A stretch of DNA of 64,000 nucleotides, taken from NCBI GenBank assembly GCA_021234155.1, contig JAJEKV010000047.1:7465071-7529070 (forward strand), given 5' to 3'. The notes under the pieces are model-generated. The model worked only from the letters and a program-made list of their open reading frames with translations, made no database searches and was not told where the DNA came from. This DNA is from Isoetes taiwanensis. Taxonomy: Eukaryota > Streptophyta > Lycopodiopsida > Isoetales > Isoetaceae. This document shows, piece by piece, positions 47,178-55,816 of this stretch (its first letter is position 1; each line of letters starts with the position of its first letter). A program made the translations under genes and the position numbers.

Positions 47178-47600
47178 ATGTCTTCTTCATCAAACAACCA
47201 AAAGGGCCTAGCACTTGCACTCGCCACAAGTCTATTCATTGGGTCAAGCTTCATGATCAAGAAGAAGGGACTTAAACGAGCAGCTGCCACATGCATTAAA
47301 GCTGGTAAACTGGTTTAACAAACTTTATCCTTCATGATTCTCTTAGACCTTTTTTTTAGTCCCATAAGTTGTAGTGCCATTACTTACTACATGTAGAAAA
47401 TTTTAGAGAAGAAGTTCTTGTTTGATTGACAAGAGTAGGAGGCTATTCGTAGCTGCATGAACCCCTTTGGTGGTCTGGAATGATTGCAAGTAAGCTGATT
47501 AAAAAATAAAATGCCTACACCATACTTGCCCGAGTGGTTTGGTCCCTAATGTTGTTCTTGATGGCAGTGATTGTAGGAGAAATAGACAATAAGTCGTATT
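47178..47600 (+). pseudogene. NIPA-type Mg2+ transporter gene fragment
   Basis: Exon 47178-47304 starts at ATG and reads NNQKGLALALATSLFIGSSF and MIKKKGLKRA, the first helix and loop of plant NIPA proteins. Exon 47436-47489 reads VGGYS, a TAG, then LHEPLWWSGMIA. Exon 3 from 47568 continues in phase as MIVGEIDN and then decays where the family has ANFAAYAFAP. Introns are retained, so this is a DNA-level copy and not a retrocopy. Only the 5' part is present. Like the lipase fragment before it, it is a 5' end in the same orientation. Confidence 0.75.
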
Positions 47601-47738
47601 TAATTAAATTGGGACTCATTCCATTCCCACTTTTTTTCGGAACCTTGTTAATTTACACAAAAAGGAGCACCCCGACCCGAAAACTATCCTTAATTCGAAT
47701 TTTTGTCTGTAAGTGTGCATCCAAGCTTTCTTCCAGTT

Positions 47739-47760
47739 TTCTCGGATAGCGAGTCGAGAA
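47739..47760. repeat. Diverged copy of the TCTCGACTCGCGAGTCGAGA palindrome
   Basis: TTCTCGGATAGCGAGTCGAG: right half intact, left half changed at three positions. This is the leftmost member of the palindrome family that fills 49-53 kb. Confidence 0.6.
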
Positions 47761-47831
47761 CAAGAACAATGCAACTTAAACAAAGGAAATTCATTAAAGA
47801 TTGAAACCAAAGTTCTAGTCGAAAAAGAATT

Positions 47832-48221
47832 TTAATTAATAAATTGAATCGGACGCAGAGACCATGGCGGTCTTGCTGTCACTACAGTTACATCATCGTG
47901 GTAGGTGGTCCACCTTAGGGGATTAACTTGCGGCGCTTCTTCATGCCGTCTGTAAGCCTTGGGGGCAACCTGAAGAGTGTGGAATGCCTCACGAGGAGGT
48001 GCCTCTGGAGCCACCGGCTGACCTGTCCACCCGACTACTCCACTCTCCTCCCGCAGCTTTTCATCGAATATGCTCCTTCCCCAACCTCCGTGGATGTTAT
48101 GCAATGCTTGCAAGATGCTTTGAGCTTTCTGGACTGTCTCTAATTTCTTCTCCTCTTCTTTATCCCGAGCGTGTGCATGTCGTCTGCATTCACGAGCAAC
48201 CTTATCCCAAAGGCCGGGCAA
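47832..48221 (-). CDS. Unidentified 129-codon ORF
   Basis: Charged, protein-like composition: KVARECRRHAHARDKEEEKK, SILQALHNIHGGWGRS, PLRWTTYHDDVTVV. I do not recognise a family. It could be an exon of a gene, or retroelement sequence. No splice partners were found. Confidence 0.3.
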   Translation of the reverse strand: MPGLWDKVARECRRHAHARDKEEEKKLETVQKAQSILQALHNIHGGWGRSIFDEKLREESGVVGWTGQPVAPEAPPREAFHTLQVAPKAYRRHEEAPQVNPLRWTTYHDDVTVVTARPPWSLRPIQFIN

Positions 48222-48979
48222 GAGTGTAGCGTGAGCGGGATCTATGCCAGAACGGAATCTCTGCCGCCTTGAGCGGGATCTGTGCCGCCTGGAGCAGGGA
48301 ATAAATTACTAATCGCATATTTCTTGATAGCCAGAATGACCTTAGCTAAACTTCTCGATATTAATCCCAAAACTACATATTTTTCCTCTCATACTTTCTA
48401 GCATTTAGCTAAACTAACCCAAACATCATCCCAAAAATTTCTATGGTATGGCCAATGGAAAATACTAAGCCAAATTACTTTACATTTTTTCAATTGTTTC
48501 TAATTATTTTAGTCATTTTCTTTGTGGAAACATTCTAAAATAATGCTAACTAGCAAAATCTATGACTCAAATTAATTTATAATGTCAGAAACTAAACTTC
48601 TGATCATATATTTCTTATAAACTAGAATGATATTAGCTAAACTAGCCCGAAATTCATTCTAAAAGTTTCGATGGTTTAGCTAAACAATACAAAATTTCAC
48701 TGCCTTGCTTTCTAGTGTTTGGCTAAAGAGCTCTAAGGTTGGTGCAGTCCCGAAAAAAGTTAAGCTAAAATTATTATTTTTTTTCCAAATTTTTCCATTT
48801 ACTTTAGCCAATGTTTTTCAAAAATGTGCTAAAAAATCGCCAAATAGCTAAGTTTAGCCCTTAAATTATTCCATGGCCTGGAGCGGTCTCTGTGATGCCT
48901 GAACGGTATCTGTGCTGCTGCCGGATCTGACAATTACGGTATCATTAGTCAAAATGAAGAAAAGAATGGTGAATTCAAA
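48222..48979. other. No gene; degenerate direct repeats
   Basis: GAGCGGGATCTGTGCCGCCT-like units occur at 48234-48300 and again, more diverged, at 48880-48930. Between them, two related AT-rich segments share AGAATGA(C/T)nTTAGCTAAAC phrases (48330 and 48625). Confidence 0.45.
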
Positions 48980-49350
48980 ATACAATGGAGAACATTCATT
49001 CCATATAACTGCATCCATTCACGTGGCAAGTAGTGTCTTTCTCGACTCGCGAGTCGAGAAAGGCCCAGAAAAGTCAAAGTACAACCATTCTCATTAGAAT
49101 ATGGCTGCATCCAATCACAGACGGAAGCATACAAATGGTTTCGTCAACGAGACAAGCAGTGCCTTTCTCGACTCGCGAGTCGAGAAAGGCCCAGGAAACC
49201 CAATGTACAACCATTATCATTATAGATTATCGCTGCATCCAGTCACACAAACAAACATACAAATGGTTTCATCAACAGGACAAGCATGCCTTTCTCGACT
49301 TGCGAGTCCAGAAAGCCAGCGAAAAGTCAATGTACAAGTATATTCATTAC
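48980..49350. repeat. About 126-bp tandem array, each unit carrying a palindrome
   Basis: Three units share GCTGCATCCAnTCAC, ACAAATGGTTTCnTCAAC and GACAAGCA, then the palindrome, then a GAAA(A)nnCAAnGTACAA phrase. Palindromes lie at 49037-49062, 49161-49190 and 49289-49317, spaced 124-128 bp. The array lies just beyond the stop codon of the minus-strand HAD gene. Confidence 0.8.
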
Positions 49351-49420
49351 AAAATATAGTACATTTCTTTACATGATTTACACAACTCGAAAATCTGAAA
49401 GCAGTGGTCACTCGTCTTGA

Positions 49421-52062
49421 TCACCATAAAATTTCTTGTCCATAGCGTTCATGATCGCCCTGCTCTCGGATTCGGTTGAGGCTCGGATAGTTCCTAATCA
49501 CATCGGCCACAAGAACGGCAAACAGGGATTCCGCCAAGACAGGAACGAGACTGAAAGACAACCACCTATCCGTCTCATACTCTTCTGATCGATAACTCTT
49601 AGCAATGATTGTATTTTGCGAGTTATGATAGCACTTGTAGGCGGAGTCGTCTATGATCAGCGTGTTGTGTTTGCCATAGTCCAGGAATTGTTCATAAACC
49701 CTGTCCAGCCTTTTCACCATAATAGGCTTCCCCTTTGTGATGGCTGGATCGAGGTCTGACACATGCTCGACCCTTTCACTTCCCCAAACAAACTTGAACT
49801 TCAAAACTGGAAGGCTGATAATACCAAGGACGTTGACAATATTTTTCTTTGCCATACACGACCATATGGCCACTTCGAATCCCCGTTCCAGGCACCATTC
49901 AACAATTTCCTTTGCTCTAGGCCTCGGATACACGATTTTATGGTCCATTTTCGTCGGGATCTGCGAGGTGTTAAGCTCAGGGACGTCTTTATCGTGGTAT
50001 ACTGCAGCTAATACTCCATTGACGTCAAATATTACAAGCTTGGTGGGACCATCTGGATCCCAATTGGAGTTTGGCTCTGACCAGATTTCCCCTTGATCGG
50101 GATCCATATGCGGGATCATTATTTTTTCAGCTCCTTTCTTGCTGCCCGCAGTGTCTTGCTCTTGATTGTCTTTGTTGAATGCAGTGTCCTCCTTGTGATG
50201 TGAACCGCCACTAGATATTGTCAAAGATTTGGAGTCGTTGACTTCGATTTCCCTGAAATGATGAGAGACGTCAGATAGGAAACTGGTTTTCTCGACTCGC
50301 GAGTCGAGAATGGAAAAAGTTAAAAGTCCGGAAAGGTTTCTCGACTCGCGAGTCGATAAACACCGAGAGAGCAAAGTGACTCACCTCAATCTCAGATTCT
50401 CAAGAATTTGATCTGCAGCATTCGCATCCAAACCTTCGACATTCTCGTCTCCGTCATGTTTCTCTCCCTGGCTCTCAGGTTTGTCTTCGTCATTATCGTC
50501 CTTACTGCTTCCATTTGTCTTCCTCCCCTTGAAATGCTCATGAAGCAGATCCAGGTATGACCGAATGGTTTCAACCATGTCCTTATTTCCAACCACGGAT
50601 ATAGGTTTCATTCCATACAGCATAGCCCCCTGAGAGAACAGGCCATTCATGTACCACTCGCATACAATTTGATCTTCCTCGACCAAGCTGGTTATGAAGT
50701 ACTTGATAACTCTTGGCCGGATAGGAATTCTATGTATTGGACCTGTCGCACCATCATTGCTGACTTTGTCCATCGATGGCACATCCTCCATAAATCTGCC
50801 GCCCTTCCAGGGTTCCATCTACTCTTGAGAAATCATGAATTTGTCGAGATAATGATGTTCGCTAGACCACCACTTGTCCAGGTCTACAGCCGATTTTGAA
50901 ACCAAAACCAAAACTATATTGGCAAAGCTTGGTGCCTTCGGCAAGCCAAGTCTACACTCATGTTCAAGTTCGTATATGGAGTACAAGATCTTGTTGGTGA
51001 AGTTAATATCAGCTGCCCATTGGGAGACAGCAGTTGTCTGATTGCCCGGCATGCAAAAGACAAGGAAACTGAAAGTATCCAAGTCGGTCATGTCCAGACA
51101 CGTCTTGTACCACTGCGCTATGTCAGCTTTGTCATAAAAAAGGGTGGGGTCTTCGATCATATTGATGGCAAATAGTGCCACGGGCCCAGGTGCCAGTTCC
51201 AGACCACCAAATCCCTTGTGTCCCAAGGTTACCAGGAATGGAGGGGAGCTATCATCGGTCTTAAATGGGGCCACCTCGAATCCAAGCTTTCTCTTCAGAA
51301 TTGCCATAGCACGTTCAGGGAAGGGAAGGGTTTTGACGTTACGTTTTAGTTTGGTGTTGATGTAGGGTTGACATAGATGGTTCAACTCCTTCATGTCTTC
51401 CTCATCAAGGGCAGCCTTTTCCTTGTAATAATCAAAGTCATGGTATTCATTGGAAGCAACATTGCAGAACTCCGTGATGCCTTCTTCCAACGCACGCCGT
51501 CTCTTTAGGACTGTGGCATAATCCTTTGCGTCCTGCATTTTTGAGCTTCTACTCTTCCTTAGCAGGATTGTTCCATCCAGGACTCTGCCCTGTAGATCAA
51601 GCGTTTCCTTGTCGGTCAGGCCCTGTATCCTTTTCATAAATCGCATGTCGAACAACTTTGGGTCCAGCCTGCATGGGAATTCTCCATTGCTGTCCTTCAG
51701 CTTGCCTCTTGTCCATTGAGCCCATATCTCAGTCCATTTCTCCCAGACCGCCTCAGTGCTAAGAATGAGGTCATATTGGTCTGAGAGAGACTCCCTGCCC
51801 TTTCTTGGTGTTCTCTTCTTCTTCTCCTCTTCATCCTCTCCCTCATCATGTTCCTGGCCTTCCAGTAGAACATATCTGCATAGTTTCTCAAAGGTCTTCC
51901 ACTTATCAGAGGGAGCCCTGTTTCCTTTAGGACACTGCGGACAACCCAATGCTTTCCACTGTTGCCGAGCGTGTATGATCTCAAGTGAGGGATAATGAAA
52001 TGCATTCAAGAAATGTCCCAATGTTAGAGCATGAAAGTATCTACTAACACCCGAAGTAAACA
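49421..52062 (-). pseudogene. Methyltransferase-like region fused to an FCP1/NLI-type HAD domain, with in-frame TAG
   Basis: Exons 50385-52062 and 49421-50252 (plus coordinates, minus strand) join in phase 2; the upstream exon is uncertain. Exon 1 has a CPQCPKGN motif, an acidic/basic stretch, FDMRFMKRIQGLTDKETLDL, and a region I tentatively read as a degenerate amino-methyltransferase fold: DTFSFLVFCMPGNQ and VCEWYMNGLFSQGAMLYGMK in place of the usual DPFxGSGT...GR. A TAG at 50819-50821 interrupts the frame, which then continues 144 codons. The last exon is a clear FCP1-like domain: LVIFDVNGVLAAVYHDKD (first catalytic Asp kept, second replaced by Asn), RPRAKEIVEWCLERGFEVAI, WSCMAKKNIVNVL, and NTLIIDDSAYKCYHN (the motif IV Asp pair). 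Either a pseudogene or two proteins; HAD call strong, methyltransferase call weak. Confidence 0.65.
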
Positions 52063-52082
52063 CTAAATAGGAGGATGCAGGG

Positions 52083-52644
52083 GGTTTCTCGACTCGCGAG
52101 TCGAGAATACCCACAGGAAAGAAGAAAACATAGGAGAGTCCATGCCAGAGAGAGAGCATCGCGCATTCCCAAATCTTTGCTTTCACGCCTCTTCGAACGA
52201 TGCAACTTAGGATATAAACTAAGCGACATTGCCCGAAGAGGCGGGGAAAGAAAGATTGGGAAGGCTCGATGCTTTTGCTCTTCAGCCATTAATCTCCAAT
52301 GTTCTTTCTATTACCCTGGGGTTTCTCGACTCGTGAGTCGAGAAAGTGAGAGGAGCACAAGTAAGGAAAAGATTCAAGGGACTTTCTCGACTCGCGAGTC
52401 GAGAATACCCTCGGGAGAGGAGAGAACATAGTACGAGAGTGAAGGCCAGAGTGAAAGCACCGCTCATTCCCAAATCCTTCCTTGCCGCGCCTCTTCGAAC
52501 GATACAACTTAGAATAGAAACTAAGCGACATTGCCCGAAGAGGCGGGGGAAGAAAGGATGGGAAGGCTCGATGCTTTCAGTCATCAACCATTAATCTCGA
52601 ATGTTCTTATCGGCCGGGGTTTCGACTTCAGCGAAGTCGAGAAA
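52083..52644. repeat. Tandem duplication of a 237-bp segment flanked by palindromes
   Basis: Segment A (52108-52321) and segment B (52406-52619) are about 80% identical. Each begins and ends with a family palindrome, and the palindrome-to-palindrome distance is 237 and 236 bp. Each contains an internal CGCCTCTTCG...CGAAGAGGCG inverted repeat. On the minus strand each also contains a short frame starting MSLSxYxKLxRSKRR, so the duplicated part may be an alternative first exon or 5' leader of the HAD gene. Confidence 0.75.
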
Positions 52645-52861
52645 GTCCCTTGAATGTTTAATTTTTTTTTTACTTCTCGGGTTTTTCGACTGCGGAGTCG
52701 AAAGCTCCGCGATCCTTTGATTTTCGTGTTCCTCGGCTTTTCGATTTCGCGAAGTCGAGAAACCCCCTGAAAATCGGAAATGATAGGATGTTAGGGCTTT
52801 CTCGACTTCGCGAGTCGAAACCGCCGAATCGTAGACGCTTATTTACCTTATGTAGCGGCAC

Positions 52862-53100
52862 TCGCCGCTATTGTGTTCGGGCATTGGCTAATCTACGCCG
52901 CCAGCTCCGTTCGGGCGTCTCCTCGAAAGAACTCTGACTCTCGCTTGACATATCTATCCTTGATCCTTTGCGGCACCTCGTTTCTCCGCTGCGCAATACT
53001 ATGCGCCGCCCTCACGAATGGCCGACCGTCTATAACCCGTAACGGGCATCTTTTCCCTTCAGTCTTCCTCGGACTTCGGTGAACAACTCACCGGTCGATC
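52862..53100 (-). CDS. Possible exon, unidentified
   Basis: One minus-strand frame stays open over 52900-53060: GKRCPLRVIDGRPFVRAAHS, then IAQRRNEVPQRIKDRYVKRE and SEFFRGDARTELAA with a stop. Arg-rich, no family recognised. Confidence 0.22.
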
Positions 53101-53169
53101 TGGCGAAAGGTATGACATCCGCAGCATTGGATCGCAGCGGGGACCATCGGGTTGAGAATCTCTGCATGT

Positions 53170-53899
53170 GTCTTTGGATTAAATTCCCCCGTGGTTGAAC
53201 AAGACGGCATCTCCCGTGCAAACCTTCAGCGCTCGATGTCCAAAGACCGGCTTGTGTGATATTCCTAACGTATAATACCGAGCCAGCCGCTCCATTTTAC
53301 GTGCCCCTCTCTGGAAATCGACCGCTCATCTGGATCCATTAATGGGGAGTCGACCATATCTTCGTCGCTTCATCATCCGATTCCTCCCGTGTGGTGTCAT
53401 CCGCTCCATCGTGGTCTTGTCCGGAGTTTTTTCTTTATGAACCACAACTTCCCTCCCCACTGCCGAGTGTTGTAGAGTCTTCAGCACACTGGACGTGAAG
53501 CTCCCCGTGTTGAACAGTTTTCCCTCACTCTGGAAATCTCCATTCCAAGCTCCCTGGATGTTAGGGTTCCGGCCTCCTTCATCCCTTCCAGATCCTTCCA
53601 CCCAAGGTTTCGACAATTTAAAGGCGAGGCCTTTTGTCGGTGCCCTACCTTTGCTCATTGAAGAGTGAGAATAATTGGATACTGATAATTTTTTCGTGTG
53701 GTAGAACTTACCCTTCTGGCAGTCTTCTACATACATTGTTATATGCTTCGAATCTGGCGCAGAGATAGAGATCACAACACCGACCTTCTTGTACTTGTCC
53801 CCGGAGCTCTTCTTATCCCTTTGCCACAGAAATAGATCTTTCTCTTTCTCACTTGTTGATACCTCGACATACCACCAAGAATCTGTGGCGTGTCAAGAA
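53170..53899 (-). pseudogene. Unidentified gene remnant, possible 2OG-dioxygenase-like core
   Basis: A frame with donor at 53711 reads SWWYVEVSTSEKEKDLFLWQ, KYKKVGVVISISAPDSKHIT and MYVEDCQKG. The ORF at 53326-53775 then continues to a TGA, and the same frame resumes with RLARYYTLGISHKPVFGHRA and LKVCTGDAVLFNHGG before TAA. The last part loosely resembles the LSLG...F..GHR.L.V..GDxVLFN strand pair of AlkB-type dioxygenases, but the metal-binding residues cannot be placed, so I do not assign a function. Two in-frame stops suggest decay. Confidence 0.3.
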
Positions 53900-54308
53900 G
53901 CTCGTCTCCAATCCCTCGATGATTTAAGAACGGAGTTCGCCCCGGTGATCACTAGCGACTCATGGTGAATCCGCAAGACCAAAGGATGGATCAATTAAAG
54001 GTATTCCAACCAAAGAAAACCTCGAGCTCACAGCGCTCGACTTTTTTTCTCTTCTTTGCCGCTAGAACAAAGATCCGCCTCCGCTTCTTGGTCGGAGTCG
54101 TCATGTCTGTATGTCCCCGCATCTTCTTCCTGCTCGAACTCCCTTGTAAATTAAGCCTCTTCTGCGCCTTGGAGGTTTTAGGACTGCACGTAAGAAAGGT
54201 CGGGCGTGTTCTTAAATTTGAATTTAAGGACATACATTCATTTAAGAAAAAAAGCGGGCTAAGGGTACAGCACGGTCGGCTTTAGCCTGCCCAAACACCA
54301 TTTCGAAA
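53900..54308. other. No supported gene
   Basis: ORFs on both strands overlap (53962-54285 plus, 53991-54233 minus). The minus frame is very basic (KKRRRIFVLAAKKRKKVE), but neither shows a known domain. Confidence 0.35.
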
Positions 54309-54727
54309 TTGAATCACATCCAGGGACTTAGTGAGCGCAGTGTAGACCGCCGGGCGCTTATCTTCACTGCGGCATTGGCGACTTTGAGTTGGGAGGCGAG
54401 CATCGACTGTAAGCGACTTCAGGAATGGCGCCACGATGCGGTAAGCTCCTCACAGTGCCTTGCTCTGTGTCTTTTTTCTAACCGCGCGTCTTATTGCAAG
54501 TAGTTGATTTGATCGATGAGCACGGAGCTAAGGTAGCAAGCGGAGAGGAGCTGCCACACACGGGAACTCTACACTGCAGCGCCATGGAAGGGGGATACAC
54601 GAGAATCGCATTGATACAAGTATTACATGCGAATGCACTCTTGATGAGACCGACAGAAGAAGCAAAGACTCTCGGTGAGGCTGCGGGATCTGTGATACAA
54701 TGGCCCAAGGAATTACTGCGTGAAGAG
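54309..54727 (+). pseudogene. DUF8039-like transposon protein fragment
   Basis: Exon ending at 54440 (donor GATGCG|gtaagc) reads RALIFTAALATLSWEASIDC. Exon from about 54494 to 54727 (donor GAAGAG|gtgagt) reads VDLIDEHGAKVASGEELPHT, GTLHCSAMEGGYTRIALIQV, LMRPTEEAKTLGEAAGSVIQ and WPKELL. The TLGEA.GS..QWP pattern after HC...GGY.R is that of the small domain (DUF8039) found in proteins of plant CACTA-type elements. I cannot make the two exons join in phase, and the rest of the protein is missing. Confidence 0.5.
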
Positions 54728-54818
54728 GTGAGTTTCAGGGATGCCTGTGCTATTTTGTGTGTAGAACATGCCGTCTGTGTTTAGATCATGGAACTGCTCA
54801 TAAGCTCGACGGATTTAT

Positions 54819-54894
54819 CGTTTCCTTGTCGAGCATTTCTCAGCTTCGAGAGATGAATAACTCTCTGGGTTGAGAGATGCTCGGCACGGAAACA
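54819..54894. repeat. Long hairpin H1
   Basis: Arms CGTTTCCTTGTCGAGCATTT CTCA and the inverse TGAGAGATGCTCGGCACGGA AACA pair over 24 bp with four mismatches. A second inner stem (CGAGAG...CTCTC) lies in the loop. Confidence 0.75.
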
Positions 54895-55022
54895 ATGGAT
54901 CGGGGGTAAACGTGAACACTTCCGTGTTCTTGTCATGGAATGTTCGGCAGCAACTAGCGAACAGTTTTAGGTGTATTCTTTCTTGGAATGTATCCTGTGC
55001 GAGTATCCTGTGGTTAGTCGGA

Positions 55023-55111
55023 GAGGCCTCGACCCAGTCCGAGCCCCTCCCCTTCGCAATATTCAAGGAAGATGGTTCGAAGAAGAGTGGCTCTGACTGG
55101 GTCGAGGCACC
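55023..55111. repeat. Long hairpin H2 (89 bp)
   Basis: GAGGCCTCGACCCAGTC...CTTCG pairs with CGAAGAAGAGTGGCTCTGAC TGGGTCGAGGC over about 34 bp with five mismatches. The loop is CAATATTCAAGGAAGATGGT. It is the same length as H3, and the loop-proximal sequence is shared. Confidence 0.85.
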
Positions 55112-55151
55112 TGTGACCAGACACAGGAGAATTGGCATGTGCTTACACCCA

Positions 55152-55240
55152 GAGGCCTGCAGACAGTCAGGGCCACTTCCCTTCGCAATATTCGAGCAAG
55201 AGATTTCGGAGGGGAGTGGCTCAGACTGTCTGCAGGCACC
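55152..55240. repeat. Long hairpin H3 (89 bp)
   Basis: GAGGCCTGCAGACAGTC...CTTCG pairs with CGGAGGGGAGTGGCTCAGAC TGTCTGCAGGC. Compared with H2, the outer stem reads TGCAGACAGTC instead of TCGACCCAGTC, and both arms have changed together so pairing is kept. Confidence 0.85.
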
Positions 55241-55568
55241 TGGAGAATGCCGGGCATTGCTATAGAAGTTCAAAGTCATTTACAGAGAGTTACTTCTCAC
55301 ATCTTTCTATGCTGCATATGCTGCAAATAGTTCTCTAATTTTCAGCTTTATTACACATATCTACAATCATTTAAGTAGATCCCTATCCAAAAAGTTCATC
55401 TAATGTGCAATATTATGCAAATTCAATTTATATGATGACTCAAAAGCCGTACAATGTAAAATTCAACTTATATTGCTCTTGCAAACAGTAAGCTAATTTA
55501 ATGTAGCTACTAAGCTGCTGTATATTTGAAAGCAATTGCTTACATTATCAAAATGTCAAAGAATTAAC

Positions 55569-55816
55569 CTGATGTGCGTCCAGTTGTGAATTTTGCTTAG
55601 CTTTATGCTCCATTTGTTTGTTGGAATTTGCATCAGCTTCATGCTCCATTTGCTTGCTGGAATTAGCATTTTCTTCATGTCTCATGTGCTTGTGCACTGA
55701 TCAAAACTACTGCCATGAACATCTATTTTATGCCTGTCCGGATCTGCAATAGAATTTGCGGCCACTTTGCGTATGTGTGCAGGCTTATTACCAAGGTTTT
55801 CATTCTTTTTAGCCAT
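55569..55816 (-). CDS. Possible first exon of an unidentified gene
   Basis: From ATG at 55816 the minus strand reads MAKKNENLGNKPAHIRKVAA NSIADPDRHKI; after a one-base frame change near 55700 it continues HKHMRHEENANSSKQMEHEA with a 12-residue repeat (NSxKQMEHxADA), and ends at a donor (CATCAG|gttaat). The repeat corresponds to a 36-bp tandem duplication at 55600-55690. No downstream exon was found. The frameshift makes it a fragment or an assembly error. Confidence 0.3.

Larger units (their letters stand above)
49037..52820. repeat. Palindrome family, core TCTCGACTCGCGAGTCGAGA (12 copies here)
   Basis: Copies: 49037-49062 (26 bp perfect), 49161-49190 (30 bp perfect), 49289-49317, 50289-50310, 50337-50360, 52086-52107, 52322-52345, 52384-52405, plus a second form with TTCG...GAAG near the centre at 52620-52644, 52682-52703, 52738-52762 and 52798-52820. 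Each can form a stem of 8 to 15 bp with little or no loop. Three are inside introns of the HAD gene and the rest are in its flanks. They are irregularly spaced and are not a CRISPR. Confidence 0.85.

Noticed and set aside
51756-51995. Plus-strand ORFs across 50.9-52.0 kb
   Set aside because: They are the antisense shadow of the long minus-strand exon 50385-52062.
49037-52820. Palindromic repeats as a CRISPR array
   Set aside because: Spacing ranges from under 20 bp to over 1.7 kb, many copies are in introns, and there are no cas genes. The genome is eukaryotic.
49421-55240. Insertion from a giant DNA virus
   Set aside because: GC-rich block, hairpins and odd gene fusion raised the idea, but the exons have GT-AG borders in matching phase, a plant CACTA-type protein fragment lies within, and no viral hallmark gene (capsid, packaging ATPase, polymerase) is visible.
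55132-55338. ORFs over hairpins H2 and H3 (both strands give similar peptides)
   Set aside because: The similar peptides on opposite strands follow from the palindromic DNA; they are not evidence for coding.
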